Source of the DNA: Rufibacter sp. LB8
Lineage (GTDB): Bacteria > Bacteroidota > Bacteroidia > Cytophagales > Hymenobacteraceae
Direction of reading: 5' to 3'
Assembly (NCBI RefSeq): GCF_014876185.1
Contig: NZ_JADALJ010000001.1
Coordinates: forward strand, 434,001 to 498,000
DNA: 64,000 nt
The notes under the pieces are model-generated. The model was not told the origin of the DNA, ran no database searches, and saw only the letters and a list, made by a program, of their open reading frames with translations. A program made the translations under genes and the position numbers. This document shows, one piece after another, positions 16,387 through 24,614 of this stretch. The stretch's first letter is position 1, and every line of letters starts with the position of its first letter.

Positions 16387-16420
16387 TTGGTGGGTTCTGG
16401 GCCTTTGGGTTGTACCTTTG
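16387..16420 (+). promoter_or_regulatory. Promoter of the Bcr/CflA gene
   Basis: TTGG (16387-16390), a 22-nt spacer and TACCTTTG (16413-16420) match the TTTG / TAnnTTTG Bacteroidota promoter pattern. Transcription would start near 16427, which fits the ATG at 16438 and excludes an upstream in-frame start. Confidence 0.5.
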
Positions 16421-16437
16421 TTTTTCGCAACGTTATC

Positions 16438-17664
16438 ATGACCAGAAAACAATATATCCTCATCATCCTTATCCTGGGGGCGCTCAGCACCATCTCGCCC
16501 TTTTCCATTGACATGTACCTGCCGGGGTTTCCGGCCATTGCCCAGGACCTGAACACGTCCATTGCCACCATCCAACTGTCGTTGACCGCTTATTTTGTCG
16601 GTATTTCAGTGGGGCAGTTGCTCTACGGGCCTTTGCTGGACCGGTTCGGGCGGAAGTACCCGCTGTACGCCGGTCTGTTGGTGTACATCGTCGCCTCGGT
16701 GGGCTGTGCCTATGCAGATTCCCCGGACATGCTCATTGCCATGCGTTTTCTGCAGGCCATTGGCGGGTGCGCGGGCATGGTGGCGGCGCAGGCCCTGGTG
16801 CGTGATTTGTTTCCGGTCACCGAGACGGCCAAAGTGTTTTCCTGGCTTATTCTGGTCATTGCCGTGTCACCCATGATTGCCCCAACCGTGGGCGGGTACA
16901 TGACGGCGGCGTTTGGGTGGCCCTCGGTTTTTCTGGCCCTGGGCGTGATTACGTTACTCATTATGGTGGGCGTGTATTTTGCCCTGCCCGAAGGCCGGAA
17001 AGGTGACCCCGGCATGTCATTGAAGCCAAAGGCGGTGTTGGGGAATTTTTCAAAGGTGCTGCAGAACCCGCAGTTTCTGGTGTTTACCTTGGTGGGCGGC
17101 ATTGCTTCGGCGGCGCCGTACGCCTACATTGCCGGTTCCCCAGATGTGTTCATGAACATATACAAGGTGAGCGAGCAGGAGTACGGCTGGATTTTCGCGT
17201 TTCTGTCCATTGCCCTCATCGGCTCGCCGCAGTTGAACCACATTTTGCTCCGCCGGCTTTCCAGCGAACAAATTATCAACGTGGCTTTGGTTTACCAGAT
17301 GGTGGTGGGGGCGGTGATGGTACTGGGCGTGTACAACGGGTGGTTCGGGAAAACCAGTTTGATTGCGGTGCTGTTCCTGTTCATGCTGGGACAGGGGCTC
17401 ACGGCGCCCAACGCCTCGGCCTTGTCCATTGCGCCTTTCTCCAAATACGTGGGCAGCGCCTCTGCACTGGGCGGAAGTTTCAGGATGGGCATGGGCGCCC
17501 TAGTGTCTGCCGTGGTGAGTATGTTTCATAATGGCACCGCCCTGCCCATGGTGACCGTCATGACCCTGTGTACTTTGGTAGGCATTGTGCTGTACTTTCT
17601 GGGCCGGGGCTCTTCCAGAGCCTACACCAAAGCCGTGGAAGCCGGTACCGTGACGGAGGTGTAA
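16438..17664 (+). CDS. Bcr/CflA family drug-efflux MFS transporter
   Basis: A 408-residue major-facilitator protein with twelve helices, exporting drugs or metabolites by proton antiport. Signatures: SPFSIDMYLPGFPAIAQDL after helix 1, GQLLYGPLLDRFGRKYPL (the loop 2-3 motif), and RFLQAIGGCAGMVAAQALVRD. The ATG at 16438 is chosen because the protein then begins MTRKQYILI, as in homologues, and because a promoter precedes it. Stand-alone gene followed by a family 1 palindrome. Confidence 0.94.
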   Translation: MTRKQYILIILILGALSTISPFSIDMYLPGFPAIAQDLNTSIATIQLSLTAYFVGISVGQLLYGPLLDRFGRKYPLYAGLLVYIVASVGCAYADSPDMLIAMRFLQAIGGCAGMVAAQALVRDLFPVTETAKVFSWLILVIAVSPMIAPTVGGYMTAAFGWPSVFLALGVITLLIMVGVYFALPEGRKGDPGMSLKPKAVLGNFSKVLQNPQFLVFTLVGGIASAAPYAYIAGSPDVFMNIYKVSEQEYGWIFAFLSIALIGSPQLNHILLRRLSSEQIINVALVYQMVVGAVMVLGVYNGWFGKTSLIAVLFLFMLGQGLTAPNASALSIAPFSKYVGSASALGGSFRMGMGALVSAVVSMFHNGTALPMVTVMTLCTLVGIVLYFLGRGSSRAYTKAVEAGTVTEV

Positions 17665-17680
17665 AAAGAGAAGGATAGAT

Positions 17681-17726
17681 TTTCCGTTTTCGGGCTCATT
17701 TCCAGAAATGAGCCCGAAAACGGAAA
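17681..17726. repeat. Family 1 palindrome
   Basis: TTTCCGTTTTCGGGCTCATT-type arms with loop CCAG; perfect stem of 21 bp. It lies between the convergent Bcr/CflA and exosortase N genes. Confidence 0.9.
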
Positions 17727-17764
17727 CCGGCTCTATGGAAAGCAGGTACTGATGCGGAACAAAA

Positions 17765-19096
17765 TTACTGTTTCATAGAAAGCTGCCAAGCTTTGACAGA
17801 TGCTTCTAATTTGGCAGAGGTGGCCGCGGTAATATTTACCAAATAATAGGGAGGTTCCCCTTTTAGCATGCGCCAGCGCCAGTCCAGTTGGTCAATTGTT
17901 TGCTGTTGTCCATTGTCCATCCACCAGGCGGTGTAAAGGGTGTCTGTGCCGTTATTCAGGGTGGCAAGGTAAACAAGTTTATTAGCTACTACTTGTTGCT
18001 GCACATTGGTGAATTCATAGCCGCTGCCTTGCCAGCAGATAAACGGATGATGCTCTACCGTGTAAAATCTTCTGGTAGATTTTAAGTAAACAAGCATTTC
18101 CCCATTGGTCCATTTCTGCACATTGTTGGGCATGCTTTCTACGGTAAACCCAGCTTTGGTCTGAACCAATGGGCTAGCCTCTACTGTAGGCCTCGTCAAA
18201 ACCTGATACCCCGCAAAAGTTAGGCCGGCCAGCAAAAAGAAGTTGAGAGCCAAGGCCGCCCTGGAAACTGAAGATGCCGGAGGCTGCTGTGGAAATAATT
18301 TGTGTTGTCTTTGACGCTTGGCAAGCCATTTCGCTACAGCATAAAACGGTACAACGGCATACACCAACAAGCAGAGCAACCCCATTATTTCATGCAGCGC
18401 GTCTTGGGGCATGATCTTGAATTGGACCAGGAGCACAATTCTAATGAGGTTGCTGGCTACATTGAGGAGTACCATGCATAAGAGCATCAAAATCAACTCC
18501 CACCACGCCCACCTGAATTGGTACTGTTTCTGAAATTGTGCCAAAACCGCCACCGCCAGCAAAAGGGAAAAAGAAAGCATGCTCAAACCTGCGCAGGCAG
18601 GGTCCACGGAGAATTCCTGACCGTTCAGCAGAATTAGGTTCCCTTGCGACGTCGCCGATTTGTAGAGCGGTGAAAGTAGCTGGGCCGCCCACCCTGACAA
18701 CTTCAATCTAAGCGGGAAGCTCCAAATGTCAGTGACATACACAAAGATGGGTGAACTTACCAGCAACAACAGCAAAGGCAATCTCCCTGCTATGCCAAAG
18801 AGCGTCTGCGCCGCCACCCACCCCGCCAATAAGAAGGCTACATAAAAAATGGTATTTAATTTCAATATGGCGGTCAACCCAATAAAAACGGCAGTCAGGG
18901 TGATTATGACAGGTGGAACCGCTTGGCGCGGAGCATTTTGCGCTACCAGTGGTATTAATGCAAATGCCAGCAGAAACGGCAGATTCCATTGCAGATAATA
19001 GCGCAAGGTGATCCCAGCTACCAACAAGAAACCTGCCGCCAAAAGAAGTTTCAGCGGCACAGAATATTTGACAGGTGCTTTTAGTAGGAATTGCAT
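17765..19096 (-). CDS. xrtN: Exosortase N
   Basis: A 443-residue polytopic membrane protein of the exosortase/archaeosortase superfamily. The catalytic triad is visible: C168 in DPACAGLSM, R219 in ASNLIRIVLL and H235 in LHEIMGLL. An additional soluble C-terminal domain (about 300-443) follows, as in the XrtN subfamily. Exosortases cleave and probably transfer proteins with a PEP-CTERM-like tail. The start codon shares one base with the stop of the VIT-domain gene, so the two are cotranslated. XrtN is a known but functionally uncharacterised Bacteroidota system. Confidence 0.88.
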   Translation of the reverse strand: MQFLLKAPVKYSVPLKLLLAAGFLLVAGITLRYYLQWNLPFLLAFALIPLVAQNAPRQAVPPVIITLTAVFIGLTAILKLNTIFYVAFLLAGWVAAQTLFGIAGRLPLLLLLVSSPIFVYVTDIWSFPLRLKLSGWAAQLLSPLYKSATSQGNLILLNGQEFSVDPACAGLSMLSFSLLLAVAVLAQFQKQYQFRWAWWELILMLLCMVLLNVASNLIRIVLLVQFKIMPQDALHEIMGLLCLLVYAVVPFYAVAKWLAKRQRQHKLFPQQPPASSVSRAALALNFFLLAGLTFAGYQVLTRPTVEASPLVQTKAGFTVESMPNNVQKWTNGEMLVYLKSTRRFYTVEHHPFICWQGSGYEFTNVQQQVVANKLVYLATLNNGTDTLYTAWWMDNGQQQTIDQLDWRWRMLKGEPPYYLVNITAATSAKLEASVKAWQLSMKQ

Positions 19097-21639
19097 CAGA
19101 AAAATCTAGGCTTGATGGCAGTGTAGAAAACTACGAGCACCACTAAAATAATCAAGGCCCATTCATGTGGTTCCGGCACCGCGCCTGACGATTTCATGGT
19201 GGCATTGCCCAGGGCGTCTTTGTTTTCTTCAATGCCAAACCGTTCATAGTCCTCCTGTTTCTCCAGCACTACCAAACTGGACAAAGGACTCACCACATTG
19301 GCTTGCGCAGCTTCGGCAATCAGGTTTTCCTCCAAATAGCCTTTCTTGAAATAATTAGGCCCAATTTGATGCAACAGGTGATTGTAGGCAAAGAGTCGCA
19401 TTAAATGGTCTGGTGCTGTCGTTTGTGAGTTTATTGAAGTTTCCGTTCTCTTGATTTGGGTACCAGATGCTCCTAACACCACGGTATTGGCATCTGTTTG
19501 GTCAAGCACAAATTTTTGTCGTTTCAGCAAATGAACTATTTCATCTGTAGTGCCTTGGTCATACCGCAAGAGGCGGAGCTCCTTCAATGTTTTGATGTAC
19601 GGCGTAAGGTCCTGGCCTAAATGGAAGAACCGCACGGGCTGCTGGTTTAGCGCCGATTTGGAAAACAGAGCCGAAAAACGACTCTCCTTTATATCTTGCA
19701 GATTGGGAGACACTCCATTGCCTTTGCTAATGATTAAAGCGTTTTCAGGGTCTTTTACTAAATGCAAAGGGAACAATGTGAAGTTAGACGTCCGCAGAGA
19801 TGCTAGCAAAGCCTCTTTATTAAGGTTGGTCAGCTTAATCATTGAATCTTGGAAAACATACACGGGCTTGCCTTTCACAACCTCAACTATGGTAGCGATT
19901 TCTTCCTGTGTCCAGGCTTTGTTAATATCCAGGTATATGCGGGTGGGAGTGAAATCACTGTACTTTTTAACGTGGGCTTGCATGTGGTATTGGTTGCCCC
20001 TGAAATTAAAAGAAACGGGTGAGATTGGTGAAACCGGAAATTGCAATCGCCAATCTGGTTGATACTCCCCGAAGCGCTCGTACCGACCGTTTCCTTTGAC
20101 TTTGTACTCAGAAGGAAGGTTTCGGCCGATGGCGTCATTGGGCAAACGGATCACTGTTGTTTCAGTGGCTTGGGAAGCAGAAGGTCCATCAAAGTAAATG
20201 TTTTGGTATTGCAATTGATTGCCCAGTACTTTCAATGGCGAGGTAATGCCTAATTTGAATTGCCTGTTCTCCTGCGGCGTGCAGGGGAAAACTCGTACAC
20301 TCACTGTGTTGCCTTCCTGCCAATGCACCACAGATGGGTCGCGCACTTCTACGCCCACTATGGTATTGTAGGCGCTGTCGGCTTTGCTTTGGGTGGTGAG
20401 GTAGCCTTTCTCTTCCTTGCCATTTATCCAGAGTGACAGTGAGGTCACCACGCTGCCTACAGGCAAGTGAAAGGTGTATATGGCTTCTTCTTGTGACCAT
20501 TCAACTGGCATGCTATTGTGCACGTTCAGGATTTTCTCTGTGTAGCTCATGCGGTATTCCGGGAAAATTTGTGCCTGGGTGATTACATTGCTGGTAGTGA
20601 GGTGCTGCCCACTCCATAACCGGTCAAGCGCTAAGTGACGTGCATCATACATGCTTTCCAGTATTTTGATGCGTTCCTCCGTTTGCAGTTCCGGCTTTTG
20701 AAAGAAACGAGTGGCCATCACTACCAAAGGGTCATGCTGAAGCGTTTCATCAAAGTTTCTGGTAGGCAAGTCAAACATGTCAAACCGTTCTGATGCCGTT
20801 TGGTACACTAGGTCAGATTTAATAATGCGTTCATACACGGGTGTCACAGGTATTTTTTGGGCTACAACCAACCACTTCGGCAAATCTTGCTGGTCCTGGG
20901 TTTGGTAATGGTTCAAGGTTTGGTTGATATGTGTACTTCCCTGGTACCAGAGAACAAGAAAAGTGATAGCCGCTAAAAGAGGCAGAAGAATGCCTGCCAA
21001 AAAAGTGCGTTGTAAGGCCAGGTCATGTTTGTACATCCTTCGGGCAGCGGTTACCAAGGCAAATACTGCACATACCGGAATAAATACATGAAGGCCCAAA
21101 CCAAGCATAAGGGCTCCCACCAAACCAATAAGGTAGAAAGGGGCCAGATAAAAGGCAAAGTAACCGAAAGCCACCAGCCCTGTTCCCAGTAAGAAAATGA
21201 CCACAAAGTTTAGGGCCCTTGGTATTAATTGCCTGAAGGAAAACCCAATCATACCTAATGAAACCAGTACCAGCCAGGCAGAAAACCAATCTACTGAGGG
21301 ATAAAAAATGCGTATCTGCCGGTTCAAAGCAAAGTCACTGATCAGGCCTAGGACCAAAAACAGCATGAGGTATTCCAAGTATTGAAAACTCTTCTTGAAC
21401 TTAAAAAGCTTATTGAAAACCAAGACCAGGAAATAACCACCCGCCAAGGCATACTGCAGCATGAAAATGCCTCCTTGGCCTTGCTGGCCATTCTGCAGTT
21501 GTTGCTCCTGAAAAAGGAACAATCCAAAGGAAAGGAGAATGCAAATCAATCCTGCCAGGAGTAACGATTTACGGTGTGGGTTCTGAGGGGAGATTTGCGT
21601 GCTTTTTTCAGTTAAAGCAGTTTCTAAGTCTACTTGCAT
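19096..21639 (-). CDS. XrtN-system VIT-domain membrane protein with sorting tail
   Basis: An 847-residue protein. After a short cytoplasmic N-terminus there are about seven membrane helices (residues 25-235), then a large extracytoplasmic part with a VIT (vault inter-alpha-trypsin) domain (about 365-480, EEAIYTFHLPVGSVVTSLSL). The C-terminus (817-847) has VPEPHEW, a hydrophobic helix and the basic end KPRFF: this is a PEP-type sorting signal, likely cleaved by the adjacent exosortase N. VIT domains usually pair with a VWA domain; a clear VWA MIDAS motif is not seen here. Dedicated partner and probable substrate of XrtN. Confidence 0.85.
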   Translation of the reverse strand: MQVDLETALTEKSTQISPQNPHRKSLLLAGLICILLSFGLFLFQEQQLQNGQQGQGGIFMLQYALAGGYFLVLVFNKLFKFKKSFQYLEYLMLFLVLGLISDFALNRQIRIFYPSVDWFSAWLVLVSLGMIGFSFRQLIPRALNFVVIFLLGTGLVAFGYFAFYLAPFYLIGLVGALMLGLGLHVFIPVCAVFALVTAARRMYKHDLALQRTFLAGILLPLLAAITFLVLWYQGSTHINQTLNHYQTQDQQDLPKWLVVAQKIPVTPVYERIIKSDLVYQTASERFDMFDLPTRNFDETLQHDPLVVMATRFFQKPELQTEERIKILESMYDARHLALDRLWSGQHLTTSNVITQAQIFPEYRMSYTEKILNVHNSMPVEWSQEEAIYTFHLPVGSVVTSLSLWINGKEEKGYLTTQSKADSAYNTIVGVEVRDPSVVHWQEGNTVSVRVFPCTPQENRQFKLGITSPLKVLGNQLQYQNIYFDGPSASQATETTVIRLPNDAIGRNLPSEYKVKGNGRYERFGEYQPDWRLQFPVSPISPVSFNFRGNQYHMQAHVKKYSDFTPTRIYLDINKAWTQEEIATIVEVVKGKPVYVFQDSMIKLTNLNKEALLASLRTSNFTLFPLHLVKDPENALIISKGNGVSPNLQDIKESRFSALFSKSALNQQPVRFFHLGQDLTPYIKTLKELRLLRYDQGTTDEIVHLLKRQKFVLDQTDANTVVLGASGTQIKRTETSINSQTTAPDHLMRLFAYNHLLHQIGPNYFKKGYLEENLIAEAAQANVVSPLSSLVVLEKQEDYERFGIEENKDALGNATMKSSGAVPEPHEWALIILVVLVVFYTAIKPRFF

Positions 21640-22238
21640 GGGCTTTGGTTTATAAGTTAATCATGTTCAATTCAAGAGATTTGGAAGTCTTTGGATGGAA
21701 TAGGTGAAAAGCTGGTATATAATCAGTAAAGTAAGGTTAAGGGAAGCATAATTTGTATTTGTAAAGTACTTTGAGTTTCAAAGTTAGTTTTACTTTTGTA
21801 TGAATCAAGAGTTTCTGTAAATTTTTTACAGTAAAACTCATAATCGCTTTCTCGGGCCCAGCAAGCCAGCTTAGCCAGGCATGGGAAAAGGAAAGGCAAC
21901 CCTTTAGCCTTTAACCTTCAGTACTTACATTTTTCTTCCTTACTTTCTTTCCGCAGTATTATCCCTTTCACAAGTAGAGGTCCTGACACGAAGTTGATGA
22001 AGGTTTCCGATTTCGGGCTCATTTCCAGAAATGAGCCCGAAATCGGAAAACCAATGCCTTTTCAATGCCAACAAATCCTACTGATTGGAGCTTGCAGAAA
22101 TCACGTTCATATAAATTTTGTTAGTGATTACTGCTGTGAAGGTTTTCTTCCCTACTTTAGAAGTTCAAAATAGGCATTCCAAGTCATAAGCCTTTAAAAC
22201 TGGACCGCTAACCCATTTATTACCATTTTACTTGCCAG
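21640..22238. other. Divergent intergenic region with one family 1 palindrome
   Basis: A 600-nt non-coding gap between the XrtN operon (minus) and the DUF4178 operon (plus). It holds a family 1 copy at 22004-22049 (TTTCCGATTTCGGGCTCATT arm, loop CCAG) with a variant compensated pair (CCGAT/ATCGG). AT-rich stretches at 21740-21840 and 22095-22150 are candidate promoter regions, but I cannot assign a clear TTTG/TAnnTTTG pair. Confidence 0.6.
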
Positions 22239-22886
22239 ATGCTACTCACTCCAGGCAGCGCCTTTCCTTGTACATCCTGCGGAGCCTCTTTGGTGTTCAG
22301 AACGGAGGAGTGTTTGGCCCTGAGTTGTATGACCTGCCAGACCATTGCTAGACGGGTAGAAGTGCAGGGAACCGGCTCAGCCAAAGCACCCCAGCCTAAG
22401 GAAGTGTTGAGCATCATTCAGGTGGGCACCACCGGTTATAACCAAGGCAGCAAGTTTGAGGTCATTGGGCGGCTGCAATATTTTTTCACCGAAGGGTACC
22501 GCAACCACTGGTTTATCTTATATGAAAATGGCACCACCGCTTGGTTGGGTGATTGGGCTGGTAGTTACAGTATATTTCAGCAAGGCGTTTATTCTGGCAA
22601 AGCGCTTATTAGTGGGTACACCGTTGGCGGGAAGGTAGAAATCTCTCAGGTGACCTTGCTGGTAGAAGTGAAAGACTTAATCCAGGAAATTTTCTGGGAA
22701 GGGGAGGTGCCCAACCATGGTTTGCAGGAAATTGGGCAGGCAGCAGTTGAACTGTACATGACAGACGGGCAAATGGGCTTGCTGCATGCTGTAAGCTCCG
22801 GAAAACCCATGGCTTATTACGGCAGATACTATGCGTTGCCGCAACTTCAACTTCAAAACGTGAGGGCGCACCATGAGTGGCTTTAA
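22239..22886 (+). CDS. DUF4178 domain protein
   Basis: A 215-residue soluble protein. An N-terminal zinc ribbon (PCTSCGASLVF and ALSCMTCQT, four cysteines) is followed by the DUF4178 beta-rich domain (about 65-205: YNQGSKFEVIGRLQYFF, HWFILYENGTTAWLGDWAG). DUF4178 genes recur next to aminopropyltransferase and DUF350 genes, where a membrane-stress or polyamine-linked role has been proposed. It overlaps the next DUF4178 gene by 14 nt and is the first gene of the operon running to 28827. Confidence 0.85.
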   Translation: MLLTPGSAFPCTSCGASLVFRTEECLALSCMTCQTIARRVEVQGTGSAKAPQPKEVLSIIQVGTTGYNQGSKFEVIGRLQYFFTEGYRNHWFILYENGTTAWLGDWAGSYSIFQQGVYSGKALISGYTVGGKVEISQVTLLVEVKDLIQEIFWEGEVPNHGLQEIGQAAVELYMTDGQMGLLHAVSSGKPMAYYGRYYALPQLQLQNVRAHHEWL

Positions 22887-24192
22887 GAAAAACGGAATGG
22901 TCGCGCTTCCTGGGCCTTTGGTAAAAACGTGCCCCCAATGTCAGAAGGCCCTGCAGATAATCACCCATTTCCAGGCTAAAAATGTGGCTTGTCCGGCCTG
23001 CAACAGAGTTTTGGAAGTGCGGTCAGCTTCTCTTGAGGTGGTAAAATTCCAAAACAAAGGAAAGCACGAGCCTTTGTTGCCAATTGGGCAAAAAGGAAAG
23101 TTGAAAGATATTCCCTACACGGTGGTGGGGTTTCTGGTTAATAAAGAAAAGAATTTCAAATACTACTGGCGCGAATACATGTTGTTCAACGCCGTGCACG
23201 GGTACGCCTTCTTGTCTGAATATGACGGCCACTGGAATTACTTTACGTTAATCTCTGATTTTGCCAGAAGCACCTCCAGTATCAATGACCCATGCCATTA
23301 TATGGGGCGTGAGTTCAGGCTGTTCCATAAATACGGCACTGAGGTTGTTTTTGCGCAAGGCGAATTTTTCTGGAAAATCTACGAAGACAAAAGCCGGCAG
23401 ATAGAATACATTTCGCCGCCTTACATGCTGGCCCGATCCATCAGTGCAGAGGAGCAAACCTGGATGTTAGGTGAATACCTGGAGCCAGAAGAAATACAAC
23501 AGGCCTTTGCCTTAGAGGCTGAAATGCCCCAGCAATATGACGTGGGTTCCATTGAGCCGTTCTCCCAGGATTTCTCCATTAAAAAAGTAGGGAAGATGGC
23601 TGGTATTGCAGCGGCTATTGTATGTGTGCTGCAGGTTCTATTCTTTTCCTTCCATCAAAACAAAGTGCTGTTGGAGGAACAGTACAGCTTGCCCTCAGAT
23701 TCCTATATCCAGCCGCTGCCACCTGTCTCAAGCTCTGTGGTAGAGGTGACGTCTACCCTGGGCGGAGGTTCCAGCTTAGAGATGGAATTATATGCTCCCG
23801 TGAACAATTCCTGGCTGTCAGCGGGTGTGTCTTTGATGAACACCCAAACAGGCAAAGAATATTATATTGAGATAGGGGTTGAATATTACAGCGGCACCTC
23901 TGAAGGTGAAAATTGGTCAGAAGGAAGCCCTAGAACCTCAGAGATTCTATCGGCCATTCCAGCGGGCAAGTACCAGGTGTTGATTCAACCGTTCAGGGAA
24001 AGCGGGACGTACGGGAGTAATACACCAACTTGGTTTTCGCTCACCATCAGAAATGACGTACCTATTTGGTCTAATTTTCTGGTTTGTCTCCTGTTTCTAG
24101 GCGCCATACCCTTGGTGCAAGGCATACGCGCCTATTCTTTTGAGAGATCCAGGTGGATGAGCAGTGATTACAGCCCTTACGCTCAAGAATAA
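22873..24192 (+). CDS. DUF4178 domain protein with membrane anchors
   Basis: A 439-residue paralogue-like protein. A zinc ribbon (CPQCQKA, CPACNRV) and a DUF4178 domain (about 70-200, YYWREYMLFNAVHGYAFLSE) are followed by a membrane helix (about 240-258), an extracytoplasmic beta-rich segment (265-395, with SAGVSLMNTQTGKEYYIEIG) and a second helix near 400-420. The first DUF4178 gene is the soluble counterpart; the two likely form a complex at the inner membrane. Overlaps the previous gene by 14 nt. Confidence 0.85.
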   Translation: MSGFKKNGMVALPGPLVKTCPQCQKALQIITHFQAKNVACPACNRVLEVRSASLEVVKFQNKGKHEPLLPIGQKGKLKDIPYTVVGFLVNKEKNFKYYWREYMLFNAVHGYAFLSEYDGHWNYFTLISDFARSTSSINDPCHYMGREFRLFHKYGTEVVFAQGEFFWKIYEDKSRQIEYISPPYMLARSISAEEQTWMLGEYLEPEEIQQAFALEAEMPQQYDVGSIEPFSQDFSIKKVGKMAGIAAAIVCVLQVLFFSFHQNKVLLEEQYSLPSDSYIQPLPPVSSSVVEVTSTLGGGSSLEMELYAPVNNSWLSAGVSLMNTQTGKEYYIEIGVEYYSGTSEGENWSEGSPRTSEILSAIPAGKYQVLIQPFRESGTYGSNTPTWFSLTIRNDVPIWSNFLVCLLFLGAIPLVQGIRAYSFERSRWMSSDYSPYAQE

Positions 24193-24198
24193 CACGTC

Positions 24199-24378
24199 AT
24201 GAGAAAAAGACTCAAACTTATTTTTTTAGGATACCTGGCGTTGGTGGTAGGCAGCTTTTCTTATGCCAGCTTTACCGGCACCAGGCTTTTAGGCGATGAC
24301 GCCGAAGAATTTGAACCCAACGGCCCCGGCAGCCAATCGTCGGGCCGCGTACGTGTACACCGCTATTATCATAAATAA
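24199..24378 (+). CDS. Tiny exported or membrane-tethered protein (59 aa)
   Basis: ATG at 24199, TAA at 24376-24378. It starts MRKRLKLIFLGYLALVVG: two Arg and two Lys followed by a hydrophobic stretch to about residue 24, i.e. a signal peptide or N-terminal anchor. The mature part is acidic (DDAEEFEP), then Gly/Ser-rich (GPGSQSSG), ending in the basic RVRVHRYYHK. It sits 6 nt after the second DUF4178 gene and 5 nt before DUF350 with matching codon use, so it belongs to the operon. No family recognised. Confidence 0.75.
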   Translation: MRKRLKLIFLGYLALVVGSFSYASFTGTRLLGDDAEEFEPNGPGSQSSGRVRVHRYYHK

Positions 24379-24383
24379 AACCT

Positions 24384-24602
24384 ATGGAATCTTTAGTTAG
24401 CTACAAACTTATTTCGGCTTCGCTCATTTACTCGTTTATGGGCATAGCTATTCTGGTTTTCTCTTTCTGGCTCATTGAGATGATCACGCCGGAGAATATC
24501 TGGAAAGAGATTCTGGAGAAACAGAACATGGCCCTGGCCATCATTTTTGCGGCGTTCATTTTAGCCGTTGCCATCATCATTGGTGCCTCAGTACACGGTT
24601 AA
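24384..24602 (+). CDS. DUF350 family small membrane protein
   Basis: A 72-residue protein with two membrane helices (about 12-32 and 48-68) separated by a short charged loop (EMITPENIWKEILEKQN), matching the DUF350 (YjfL-like) unit. Larger DUF350 proteins have this unit repeated; this one is a single unit. In E. coli a DUF350 gene lies with PspA-like and polyamine-linked genes, and here it directly precedes an aminopropyltransferase. Role inferred: membrane component of the operon's system. Confidence 0.85.
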   Translation: MESLVSYKLISASLIYSFMGIAILVFSFWLIEMITPENIWKEILEKQNMALAIIFAAFILAVAIIIGASVHG

Positions 24603-24614
24603 GGATAAAACTAC

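Noticed and set aside
21640-22238. A riboswitch in the long divergent gap
   Set aside because: No conserved riboswitch core could be recognised; only a family 1 palindrome and AT-rich sequence are visible.
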